A stretch of DNA of 64,000 bases from JAHQVI01 sp050330195 (GTDB lineage: Bacteria > Pseudomonadota > Alphaproteobacteria > Rhizobiales > Rhodomicrobiaceae), in NCBI GenBank assembly GCA_050330195.1, contig JBHJOB010000006.1:43860-107859 (forward strand), read 5' to 3'. The notes under the pieces are model-generated. The model was not told the origin of the DNA, did no database searches, and worked only from the letters and a program-made list of their open reading frames with translations. A program made the position numbers and the translations under genes. Shown here in pieces: positions 1-8,196 of this stretch. Position 1 is the stretch's first letter. Each line of letters begins with the position of its first letter.

Positions 1-46
1 AAAAAACAAACAGTTAGCTTGACAGCTTGCTGTGCCCGGAGGCCGA

Positions 47-1351
47 ATGTATTACTACACAAACCGGGAAGCACACGGGACGCTGTCCCGCCCTGGAAAT
101 GCCGACGGCGGCCTGGGGGCTGACACGCTGACCGGCGGAGCCGGACGCGACCGTTTCGCCTACCATTCCGTCGAGGAGGGCGGTGACACGATCACCGATT
201 TCGAGACCGGACCGGCCGGCGACGTCATCGACCTGTCCGTCTTTGCGGCAAGATGGAACTGGGCCGACGCGGACATCGTCAAAGCGGGCTATGCGCGTTT
301 CGTTCAGGATGGCGACAATGTTCTCGCTCAGGTCGATCAGGATGGCGGCGGCGACAATTTCGTCACGCTGGCTACCTTGCTCGACGTGGATGCATCCCTG
401 CTCAGCCACGCGAATTTCCACACGGCCCTCTGGGCGCCGAAGGCAACCGAGGCAACGCAGGAGGAAGCCAGCTTTCCCCCGGATGATGGCGTCTCTTTCA
501 ACTATCCGCCCGGCGCAAGCGCGAATGCGCTTTACGGGACGCTGGGCATGGACGTGCTTCGAGGCGATGACGCCAACAACATGCTGTTCGGTCTGGACGG
601 CGATGACCGGCTCTACGGACTCGGCGGTGACGATCTGCTCGTCGGCGGCAGTGGCAATGACACCCTGATCGGAGGGGACGGCGATGACATGCTCGAAGGG
701 GGCGACGGAGCCGATACGCTGAGCGGCGGGCTGGGTTCCGATACGGCGACCTATCAGAATTCCAAGACAGGCGTCACCGTCCACCTTGCCGACAGCAGCC
801 AGAATGCCGGCGACGCTACCGGGGACATACTTTTTTCCATAGAAAACGTGATCGGCAGCGACTTCGGCGATACGCTGATCGGCAGCTACACGAGCAACCG
901 GCTGGAAGGCAGAGGCGGCGACGACATTCTCCAGGGCTCGCGCGGCTCCGATACGCTTCTCGGCGGCGATGGAGACGACTGGCTCGATGGCGGGCCGGGC
1001 AAGGATGTGCTTGAGGGCGGAGCGGGAGCGGACAGCTTCTATTTCGCCTCCGCCGCTGAAGCGGGAGACACCATTCTCGACTTCACGACCGGCGAGGACA
1101 AGATCGTGCTCTCGGCGGCAGGCTTCAGTCTCGCTCTGGACGAAAATTTCAGCTTCGAAGCGGCGGCGAACATCTATCTCTATCAGGGCAACGCCGCCTA
1201 TACCGCATCCAGCGGACCATCATTGCTCTACAACACGACCAATGGACGACTGCTGTGGGATGCGGATGGTCATGGCGAGGAAAAAGCACAGTTGCTGGCG
1301 ATTCTCTCCAACGCTCCGGAGATTACCTATGACGACTTCCTGATCGTTTAG
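47..1351 (+). CDS. RTX-type calcium-binding secreted protein (type I secretion substrate)
   Basis: The product is 434 residues, acidic and built of glycine/aspartate nonapeptides of the GGxGxDxLx type. There is a large block at about residues 165-235 and a second at about 285-330. Such repeats bind calcium outside the cell and mark type I secretion substrates. Two terminal-type modules (GGAGxDxFxF, then DTIxDF) are visible, one at the very start (residues 20-60) and one near the end, which finishes in a short hydrophobic tail (DDFLIV) as in secreted RTX proteins. I chose ATG 47 because GGAGG lies four bases upstream; GTG 32 is an in-frame alternative. An in-frame stop at 20-22 closes the frame. 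Starting inside an RTX module suggests 5' loss or a short family member. No catalytic domain is visible. The export genes follow directly. Confidence 0.8.
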   Translation: MYYYTNREAHGTLSRPGNADGGLGADTLTGGAGRDRFAYHSVEEGGDTITDFETGPAGDVIDLSVFAARWNWADADIVKAGYARFVQDGDNVLAQVDQDGGGDNFVTLATLLDVDASLLSHANFHTALWAPKATEATQEEASFPPDDGVSFNYPPGASANALYGTLGMDVLRGDDANNMLFGLDGDDRLYGLGGDDLLVGGSGNDTLIGGDGDDMLEGGDGADTLSGGLGSDTATYQNSKTGVTVHLADSSQNAGDATGDILFSIENVIGSDFGDTLIGSYTSNRLEGRGGDDILQGSRGSDTLLGGDGDDWLDGGPGKDVLEGGAGADSFYFASAAEAGDTILDFTTGEDKIVLSAAGFSLALDENFSFEAAANIYLYQGNAAYTASSGPSLLYNTTNGRLLWDADGHGEEKAQLLAILSNAPEITYDDFLIV

Positions 1352-1445
1352 AGCGAGGTCCGGTAAAACGGACGCCATTGTTGGGAAAACGAGCTTGAAA
1401 CAAACAATTGGAGATCGCGATCGTCTCAGACGGAAACGATCTCAA
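1349..1445 (+). repeat. Intergenic repeat, copy 1 (diverged)
   Basis: This begins at the stop codon of the RTX gene with AGAGCGAGGTCCGGTAAAAC. It shares the order of short blocks seen in the other copies: AGAGCG-GTCCGGTAAA, then GGAAAA-CGAGCTTGAAACAAACA, then a closing stem. Its closing stem (GAGATCG paired with CGATCTC) differs in sequence from copy 2 but still pairs, so the structure is kept. It lacks the nested CCCCGCC palindrome. Confidence 0.6.
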
Positions 1446-1459
1446 CCTGGCGGCTTGCG

Positions 1460-1494
1460 GCTGCTGGCGGGATCGCTGTGATCCCGCCAGCAGC
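1460..1494 (+). terminator. Strong hairpin between RTX gene and exporter genes
   Basis: A perfect 15-bp stem (GCTGCTGGCGGGATC and its complement) with a five-base loop lies between the RTX gene and the ABC transporter. There is no T-tract after it, so it is not a textbook intrinsic terminator. Attenuating hairpins between an abundant secreted substrate and its low-level exporter genes are known in type I systems. A similar role here is inferred. Confidence 0.5.
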
Positions 1495-1588
1495 TACTGC
1501 AACACTGTGAAAAGGACCGTACAATGACCCCGCACAGTCCGGCAGGTTTCCGGTTTCCGCGATCTGCACCGGCTTCCAGCGACCGTCG

Positions 1589-3401
1589 ATGAGGCGATTC
1601 CTTCATTCTTGCCTGAACATTCTCTCGCGGCGCGCCGGGCCAGCACGCGGCCACAACGTGGGGCCTGACGAACCGATCTCGGTCCTGGCGATTCTCGCTT
1701 CGATGCGCAGCGCCATTGTGGGCATTGCGGCCTTTTCCGGCGTCATCAACCTGCTCGCATTGACCGGCTCGCTGTTCATGCTGCAGATTTATGACCGCGT
1801 TCTGCCTAGCCAGAGCGTGCCGACACTCATTGCCCTGACAGCCATCGTCGCGGGACTTTTCCTGTTTCAGGGCGGTCTGGACATCATACGGTCCCGGCTG
1901 CTCGTGCGTGTCGGGTCGCGCGTCGATGAAATTCTGGGTGAGCGGACCTATCGGGCAGTGCTCGCCCTGCCCTTGCGCGCCCAACCCGCCGGCGACGGCC
2001 TCCAGCCGGTCCGCGATCTCGACACGGTCCGAAGTTTTCTTTCTGGCCCCGGCCCCAGCACCCTGTTCGATCTTCCATGGATTCCGGTCTATCTGGCCTT
2101 CGTCTATCTGCTGCATCCGCTTCTCGGATTGCTGGCGACACTCGGCGCGGGGCTGCTGCTCGGGCTGACGCTGCGCGCTCTCGAAGAAATCCGCCAGCGA
2201 AGCCGTCACTCATGGCCAGCAACGTCAGGGCCTGTCCGCTGAAGGCGTCAGAAACGCCGAAGTCCTGCGCAGCATGGGTTTTGCCGACCGCATGGTCGAA
2301 CGCTGGCTCGCGGCAGGCGAACAGCATCTCCATGCGCACCAGAGCGCCAGCGACGTCGCAGGCGGGTTCGGCGCAATGGCGCGGGTGTTCCGGTCGTTCC
2401 TGCAAGCCGCCATTCTCGCGACCGGAGCCTATCTGGTCATCAAGGGCGATCTGTCCGCCGGAGCGATCATTGCCTCTTCGATAGCCTCGTCACGCGCGCT
2501 GGCTCCGATCGATCTGGCAATTGGGCAATGGACGTCCTTCATCGCGGCGCGTCAAAGCGCGGAACGGCTTGAGGAATTGCTTCAGTCGCCGCTCGCAAGG
2601 ATAAAGGCCGCACCTCTGGCGCTGCCGGCGCCGCTCCGCGAACTGACGGTGGAAGCCCTGACGGCGACCGCCCCTGGCCTGAACGTGCCGCTCATCCAGA
2701 ATGTCAGCTTCAAGCTTCAGGCTGGACAGGGGCTCGGCATCATCGGACAGAACGCAGCCGGCAAGTCGACGCTCGTGCGCGCTATCGTCGGCGCATGGCC
2801 GATCCTGCGCGGCAATGTCAGGCTCGACGGCGCCGCGCTCGACCGTTGGCATCCGGCGGAACTTGGGCGGCATATCGGCCATCTGCCACAGGACGTCGAA
2901 CTCTTCGACGGAACGATTGCGGAGAACATTGCCCGCTTCGACCCGAAGGCGGACTCGTCAGCAATTCTGGAAGCGGCGCAGGCGGCGAGCGTCCACCAGA
3001 TGATCCTGCGCCTGCCGAACGGCTATGAAACCCGCATCGGCCGGGACGGAGAAGCGCTGTCGAGCGGCCAGCGCCAGCGCATCGGCCTGGCGCGCGCCTT
3101 TTTCGGCAATCCGTTCCTGATCGTGCTCGACGAGCCAAGCGCCAATCTCGACACGGAAGGCGAAGAAGCGCTCACCGGCTCCATCCGCCGCGTGATGGAT
3201 CGGGGCGGGATCGTGCTCGTCGTCACGCACCGTCCCAGCGCGATTGCCGCGCTCGAACTCGTGGCCATCATGAACGACGGACGGCTGCAATATTTCGGCA
3301 AGAAGGCGGAAGTGCTGCGCCAGACATTGAAACCGGTTCAGGATCACCCAGAGGAACCACAGGCCAGCGCGGACGAAGCGCCGGGCCGTGCTTCCGGTTG
3401 A
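1589..3401 (+). pseudogene. Type I secretion ABC transporter (PrtD/RsaD-like), frameshifted
   Basis: The gene is in two frames. Bases 1589-2242 encode an N-terminal membrane domain with the family motif around LFMLQIYDRVLPS. Bases up to 3401, open from an internal ATG at 2274, encode the rest: Walker A GQNAAGKST, signature LSSGQRQR and Walker B LIVLDEPSANLD. Reading the second frame upstream of 2274 restores typical family sequence (ending AEVLRSMGFADRM), so the two parts were one gene. One extra base near the A-run 2187-2189 explains the break. This is either a real inactivating frameshift or a homopolymer sequencing error. A second possible start, ATG 1524 with AAAGGA upstream, is in a third frame and stops at 1592. 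The intact protein would power export of the RTX protein through the inner membrane. Confidence 0.8.
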
Positions 3402-3408
3402 GGCGGAC

Positions 3409-4740
3409 ATGCGTTCAAAAGGTTCAAAAAGCCCCGGCATCTCCAGCGCGACCAATGCCGCGATCAAGCACCATTTGCGGCTCGGGCTTGCGCTCTGCAT
3501 ATTGCTTGTCGCCGGTGTCGGCGGCTGGGCGGCGACCGCAAATCTGAGCGGCGCAATCATCGCTCCAGCCGCGGTGGTCGTCGAAACCGATGTAAAAAAG
3601 GTCCAGCATCAGCTCGGCGGGATCGTCGCGGAGTTGAAGGTCAGGGATGGCGACCGCGTCAAGGCGGGCGATCTGCTCATCCGGCTGGACGCCACGCTGA
3701 CCGGCGCCAGCCTCGCAATGGTGGAGAAAACGCTGGACGAACTGATGGGACGCCGCGCCCGCCTGCTGGCCGAACGCGAGGGCGGCGAGGCCATCGATTT
3801 TCCCGACGATCTTGTCAAACGCGCGCATCCCGGAACGGACGCCGAACGCATCGTGGCCGGTGAACGCCGGCTGCTGGAGGCGCGCAAGGCTGCCCAGTTC
3901 GGGCAGGAAGCACAGCTTGATGAGCAGATTGCCCAGTTCAGGCAGCAGGTCGTGGGACTGGAGGCCCAACGGGACGCAAAGTCGCAGGAGATTTCCTTCA
4001 TTCGCGAGGAGTTGCGCGGCGTGGAAAGCCTGTACGAGAAGAACCTTCTGCCGCTCAACCGGGTTACTGCACTGCGTCGCGAAGCAACGCGGCTGGAGGG
4101 CGAAAAGGGGCAGATCATTTCCAGTATCGCGCAGGCGAGGGGCAAGATCGCCGAAACCAGGCTGAAGATCATCCAGGTCACGCAGGACATGCATACCGAC
4201 GTTCTCCGCCAGCTTCGCGAAATTGAAGGGCGGATCGGCGAGCTGATGGAGCGCAAGATTTCAGCCGAGGACCAGTTCCGCCGCACGGAAATTCGCGCGC
4301 CCCAATCCGGTATCGTGCATCAGCTTGCCGTGCATACGGTGGGCGGGGTCATCGGTCCGGGCGAGACGCTTATGATGATCGTGCCGCAGGCGGAGGGCCT
4401 GTCCGTGGAAGCGCGCGTTCCTCCTCAGCACATCGACCAGATCCGACTCGGACAGGATGTGCAGGTGCGCTTTACCGCATTCGATCACAACACGACACCG
4501 CAACTCACCGGCTCGGTCAGCCTCGTCGCCGCCGACGTCACCCGCGATCAGCGCACAGGCCAAGCCTATTATGCGATCCGGATCGCTGTTGCCGACGAGC
4601 AGATCGCACGACTCGAGGCCCTGCAACTCGTGCCGGGAATGCCCGCCGAAGTCTATCTGCAGACGCATATGCGGACCGCGCTGTCCTACCTGGCCAAGCC
4701 GCTCACAGACCAGTTTTCACGCGCTTTCAAGGACAATTGA
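3409..4740 (+). CDS. HlyD/PrtE-family type I secretion periplasmic adaptor
   Basis: The product is 443 residues with a short cytoplasmic N-terminus and one membrane anchor (about residues 24-45). A first lipoyl half-motif (GGIVAELKVRDGDRVKAGD) follows, then a long predicted coiled coil (about 90-280), then the second lipoyl half and beta-barrel region (RAPQSGIVHQL onward). This is the membrane-fusion adaptor that links the ABC exporter to a TolC-like outer-membrane channel; no TolC gene is in the window. I chose ATG 3409 because GAGGCGG lies just upstream; GTG 3388 would overlap the upstream gene by 14 bases. It begins seven bases after the transporter's stop, so the two are one operon. Confidence 0.9.
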   Translation: MRSKGSKSPGISSATNAAIKHHLRLGLALCILLVAGVGGWAATANLSGAIIAPAAVVVETDVKKVQHQLGGIVAELKVRDGDRVKAGDLLIRLDATLTGASLAMVEKTLDELMGRRARLLAEREGGEAIDFPDDLVKRAHPGTDAERIVAGERRLLEARKAAQFGQEAQLDEQIAQFRQQVVGLEAQRDAKSQEISFIREELRGVESLYEKNLLPLNRVTALRREATRLEGEKGQIISSIAQARGKIAETRLKIIQVTQDMHTDVLRQLREIEGRIGELMERKISAEDQFRRTEIRAPQSGIVHQLAVHTVGGVIGPGETLMMIVPQAEGLSVEARVPPQHIDQIRLGQDVQVRFTAFDHNTTPQLTGSVSLVAADVTRDQRTGQAYYAIRIAVADEQIARLEALQLVPGMPAEVYLQTHMRTALSYLAKPLTDQFSRAFKDN

Positions 4741-4848
4741 GCCGGAACAGCAGCGCGGGAAAGGCCGGTTTCGCAGAAATATCCACAGCCTCCCCCCGGA
4801 ACATTACGGACTTTTCCGCGAAAGCCTTGGATTTCCCTCTACCATAAG

Positions 4849-4877
4849 TTGACACCGTCGCCTGCTGCACGCAGATT
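4849..4877 (+). promoter_or_regulatory. Possible promoter of the glycan operon
   Basis: A consensus -35 hexamer TTGACA lies at 4849-4854. The hexamer at the 17-base position (CAGATT, 4872-4877) matches the -10 consensus only partly. It lies about 65 bases before the aminotransferase start and after the end of the secretion genes, where a new promoter would be expected. Confidence 0.3.
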
Positions 4878-4940
4878 GCGGTCTCGGTATTTTAATGTGT
4901 GTTTTTCTCGAATGCGCCATAACGCGCCAGGCTGAGGAAT

Positions 4941-6125
4941 ATGAATAATTCAGTTTCACTATCGTTCGTGACTGCTTCAGACAAAGACGATAATGATCAG
5001 GCCCCTTACATAAAAAAAAAGATAGCTGTCGCAGAACCCAGCCTGTCCGGGAACGAACTCGAATATGTATCGGACTGCTTGCGATCCACGTGGATTTCCT
5101 CGTCCGGAAAATATATTGAACAGTTTGAGGATGTGTTCGCAAAGTTTTGCGGAACCCGCCACGCGATTGTTACGAATAATGGAACGACGGCGCTGCATCT
5201 GGCGCTCGTCGCGCTTGGCGTTGGGCCGGGGGACGAAGTCATTGTTCCCACGCTGACTTATGTCGCAACCGCAAACGCCGTCAGATATTGCGGCGCTACA
5301 CCGGTTTTTGCCGATAGCGATCCCGCGACGATGACGATCGATCCGGCCAGCGCAGCCGCCCGGATTTCGGACCGCACGAAGGCCATACTACCGGTACATC
5401 TGTATGGTCATCCGGCCAACATGGCCGAAATCAAGGATCTTGCCGTACGCCATGGCCTTGCAATTGTCGAAGATGCCGCCGAGGCGCATGGCGCGCTTTG
5501 CGACGGCAATCGGGTCGGCGGCATCGGCGATTGCGGCGTGTTCAGTTTCTTCGGCAACAAGATCATCACGACCGGCGAAGGCGGAGCCGTGACCACGAAT
5601 GACGACGACCTTGCCGCCAAGCTCCGTCTCTACCGCGGCCAGGGTATGGACCCGGACAGGCGGTACTGGTTTCCAGTGGTAGGCTATAATTACCGCATGA
5701 CCAATGTCGCTGCTGCAATCGGCGTCGCACAGATGGAGCGTGTCGAACAGAATCTGGCTGCACGCAAGCAGCTTGCCAAATGGTATGCGGACCGCCTGGC
5801 GGATCATGCCCATTTGTTTGATTTGCCCGAAACGGCGCCATGGGCATCCCATGTTTTCTGGATGTACACCGTCATTCTTCGCGAAACAGCAACGGCCCCA
5901 CGCGATCAGGTCATGCAGAAACTCGCTTCGGAACAGATCGAGACGCGCCCGGTGTTTTATCCGATGCACATTCTGCCTCCATACAGGGATGAGTTTGGAC
6001 ATTACCCCGTAGCGGAAAGGCTGGGAGCAAGAGGGATCAATCTGCCGACGCACTGTTCGCTGACCGAAAGCGATGTCGATCGCATCGTGTCCGAACTTGT
6101 CAAAGCGGTGTTATCCCTTCAATGA
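4941..6125 (+). CDS. per: GDP-perosamine synthase-like aminotransferase (DegT/DnrJ/EryC1/StrS family)
   Basis: This PLP-dependent sugar aminotransferase has 394 residues. The best-fitting role is transfer of an amino group to GDP-4-keto-6-deoxy-D-mannose, giving GDP-perosamine in the cytoplasm. The family's phosphate-binding NNGTTALHLAL stretch is at about residue 79. VEDAAEAHGA is near 177. The PLP lysine is in FSFFGNK (about Lys207), and the YNYRMTN motif is also present. It closely follows the layout of Vibrio RfbE, with about 25 extra N-terminal residues. GAGGAAT sits just before ATG 4941. The last base pairs overlap the next gene (ATGA), and an acyltransferase at the operon end fits N-acylation of perosamine. 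Other 4-amino sugars cannot be excluded. A GDP-mannose dehydratase is not in the window. Confidence 0.82.
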   Translation: MNNSVSLSFVTASDKDDNDQAPYIKKKIAVAEPSLSGNELEYVSDCLRSTWISSSGKYIEQFEDVFAKFCGTRHAIVTNNGTTALHLALVALGVGPGDEVIVPTLTYVATANAVRYCGATPVFADSDPATMTIDPASAAARISDRTKAILPVHLYGHPANMAEIKDLAVRHGLAIVEDAAEAHGALCDGNRVGGIGDCGVFSFFGNKIITTGEGGAVTTNDDDLAAKLRLYRGQGMDPDRRYWFPVVGYNYRMTNVAAAIGVAQMERVEQNLAARKQLAKWYADRLADHAHLFDLPETAPWASHVFWMYTVILRETATAPRDQVMQKLASEQIETRPVFYPMHILPPYRDEFGHYPVAERLGARGINLPTHCSLTESDVDRIVSELVKAVLSLQ

Positions 6126-7159
6126 AAGTGGCGCTGTGTTCGTCGTTCGTGCCTTTCATCAATGGGGGAGCGCGATTTATCGTCGACTGGCTGGCCGCGG
6201 AGTTGCAGAAGCGCGGCCATCAGACCGAAACGGTCTGGCTGCCATTCGTGGAAGACCCTGACATCATGTTCCGTCAGATGATGGCGTACCGGATGATCGA
6301 TCTTGCGCAGACGGCTGACAAGCTGATCGCCTTCCGGCCTCCTGCCTATGTCATCCCTCATCCCAACAAGACTCTCTGGTTCATCCATCATTTTCGCACC
6401 TTCTACGATCTCTGGGAGTCGCCGCATTGCAGGATGGAGACAAATGCTCAAATGACGGCATTTCGAAACCGGCTGATCGATGCGGACACGACAGCAATCG
6501 GCGAGGCAAAGCGCGTCTTTACGAATTCCCGTGTGGTGGCGGACCGGCTGCGGCGTTTCAACGGGATCGACGGAGAAGTCCTTTATCCTCCAATTTACCA
6601 GCCGGAACGCTACTGGGCAGGCCCTTATGGAGACGACATCGTTTCCGTCTGCCGTGTTGAGCCGCACAAGAGGCAGGAGCTTCTGGTGGAAGCCATGCGC
6701 TTTACCAGATCCGGCGTGAAGCTGCGGCTTTACGGCCTCAGCCACGATGGGAAATATGCAGAAAAATTGCGCAAGCTCGTGCTTCAGCACAAGCTTCAGG
6801 ACAAGGTCATAATAGATCACCGCTGGATTTCGGAGGAGGAAAAGGTCGAGATCCTGGCACGCGCGCTCGCCGTCGTTTACGCGCCCGTCGACGAAGACAG
6901 TTACGGCTATCCGACGCTGGAGGGCGCACACGCGGAACGTCCGATTGTAACGACGCATGATGCCGGGGGAACGCTGGAATTTGTCGAGGATTCGGTGAAC
7001 GGGTTCATCTGTGATCCGACGCCGGAAAGTCTTGGCTCTGCGTTCGATGCCTTGTTCGAGGATCGGGACCGGACGGTTCGCCTCGGCCGAGCGGCCCGTG
7101 CGCGCATTGATGGGCTCCGCATCGACTGGTCCCATGTCGTAGAAAGTGTGCTGGCGTGA
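6122..7159 (+). CDS. Glycosyltransferase family 4 (first of a tandem pair)
   Basis: The product is 345 residues and soluble, with a GT-B two-domain layout. The N-terminal part opens with MKVALCSSFVPFINGGARF, whose glycine-rich turn is typical of GT4 enzymes. The C-terminal donor-binding part has VCRVEPHKRQELLVEA, then DEDSYGYPTLEG with the E-x7-E-like region, and GGTLEFVEDSVNGF. It would add a nucleotide-sugar-derived residue to a growing surface glycan at the cytoplasmic face. Its start overlaps the aminotransferase stop by ATGA, and the next gene overlaps its end by GTGA, so translation is coupled. It is similar across its length to the next gene, which suggests duplication. Donor and acceptor cannot be told from sequence. 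Confidence 0.85.
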   Translation: MKVALCSSFVPFINGGARFIVDWLAAELQKRGHQTETVWLPFVEDPDIMFRQMMAYRMIDLAQTADKLIAFRPPAYVIPHPNKTLWFIHHFRTFYDLWESPHCRMETNAQMTAFRNRLIDADTTAIGEAKRVFTNSRVVADRLRRFNGIDGEVLYPPIYQPERYWAGPYGDDIVSVCRVEPHKRQELLVEAMRFTRSGVKLRLYGLSHDGKYAEKLRKLVLQHKLQDKVIIDHRWISEEEKVEILARALAVVYAPVDEDSYGYPTLEGAHAERPIVTTHDAGGTLEFVEDSVNGFICDPTPESLGSAFDALFEDRDRTVRLGRAARARIDGLRIDWSHVVESVLA

Positions 7160-8196
7160 AGGTCCTCGTTATCAACAACATGGCGCCTTTCGTGCGGGGC
7201 GGCGCCGAAGAGCTTGCGGATCATCTGGTCGCCAATCTGCGAAAGGCGAAAGGCGTCTCCGCCGAATTGATGCGTATTCCATTCAACTGGAATTCCTATG
7301 ACCGCGTCATTGATGAAATCATGCTGTGCCGCATGATGGAGTTATATTGGGTTGACCGGGTCATCGGACTGAAATTCCCCGCATATCTGGTTCCGCATCG
7401 GCATAAGACCATGTGGCTCCTGCATCAATACCGTCAAGCCTATGATCTGTTCGATCGCGGCCTTTCCGACATTCCCAATGATGCTCGCGGCGACGCCATT
7501 CGAACCAGTGTCCTGCAAGCGGATAATGACTGTTTTGGCGCAACGAAATCGATGTTCGTGAACAGCCCGACAACGCAGCAAAGGCTGAAAAAATACAACG
7601 GCTTTTCCTCGGCCGTCCTCCATCCGCCATTGAACGATCCGGATGCTTTCAGCAATCAATCCTGCGGCGACTACATTTTCGCAGGCGGCCGGGTCAACGC
7701 AACCAAAAGGCAGCATCTCCTGATCGAAGCAATGCGGCACTGCAAGAGCGACGTCCGACTTGTCGTAGGGGGGCCACCGGATACGCCCTCTGACGAAGAC
7801 CGCGTGCGCCAGGCGGCGGCCGATCCGGCCATAGCAGACAAGGTTACGCTCGATCTGGGATTTCTCGAACGATCAAGATTGGCCTGCCACGTTAACAATG
7901 CTCTGGCCTGTGCCTACATCCCGATCGACGAAGATTCTGTCGGATATGTAACGATGGAGGCTTTTCAAGCCGAAAAGCCAATGGTCACGACATCCGACTC
8001 CGGCGGCGTTCTGGAGATTGTGTTGGATGAAGATACCGGGCTTGTTGTGCGCCCCGAGCCGGAACCTCTCGCAGATGCCATGGACCGCCTTTTCCTTGAG
8101 CGCCAACGCGCGCAGCAACTGGGACGCGCCGGACGTGACCTGTGGAGTCGCAAGAACATTACCTGGCCGGCCACCATTGAAAGACTGCTGTCATGA
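7156..8196 (+). CDS. Glycosyltransferase family 4 (second of a tandem pair)
   Basis: The product has 346 residues and begins at a GTG that overlaps the previous stop. The N-terminal stretch MKVLVINNMAPFVRGGAEEL and the C-terminal FAGGRVNATKRQHLLIEAM, PIDEDSVGYVTMEAF and GGVLEIV segments match the preceding protein position by position, so the two are paralogues. The GT-B fold and a retaining GT4 mechanism are expected from the family. The pair may add two successive residues of the same type or different linkages in the same O-chain or adaptor. The gene ends in an ATGA overlap with the next glycosyltransferase. Confidence 0.85.
   Translation: MKVLVINNMAPFVRGGAEELADHLVANLRKAKGVSAELMRIPFNWNSYDRVIDEIMLCRMMELYWVDRVIGLKFPAYLVPHRHKTMWLLHQYRQAYDLFDRGLSDIPNDARGDAIRTSVLQADNDCFGATKSMFVNSPTTQQRLKKYNGFSSAVLHPPLNDPDAFSNQSCGDYIFAGGRVNATKRQHLLIEAMRHCKSDVRLVVGGPPDTPSDEDRVRQAAADPAIADKVTLDLGFLERSRLACHVNNALACAYIPIDEDSVGYVTMEAFQAEKPMVTTSDSGGVLEIVLDEDTGLVVRPEPEPLADAMDRLFLERQRAQQLGRAGRDLWSRKNITWPATIERLLS

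Noticed and set aside
19..53. Promoter for the RTX gene with TTGACA at 19-24
   Set aside because: No -10 box lies at a suitable distance, and the ribosome site and start codon fall in the spacer.
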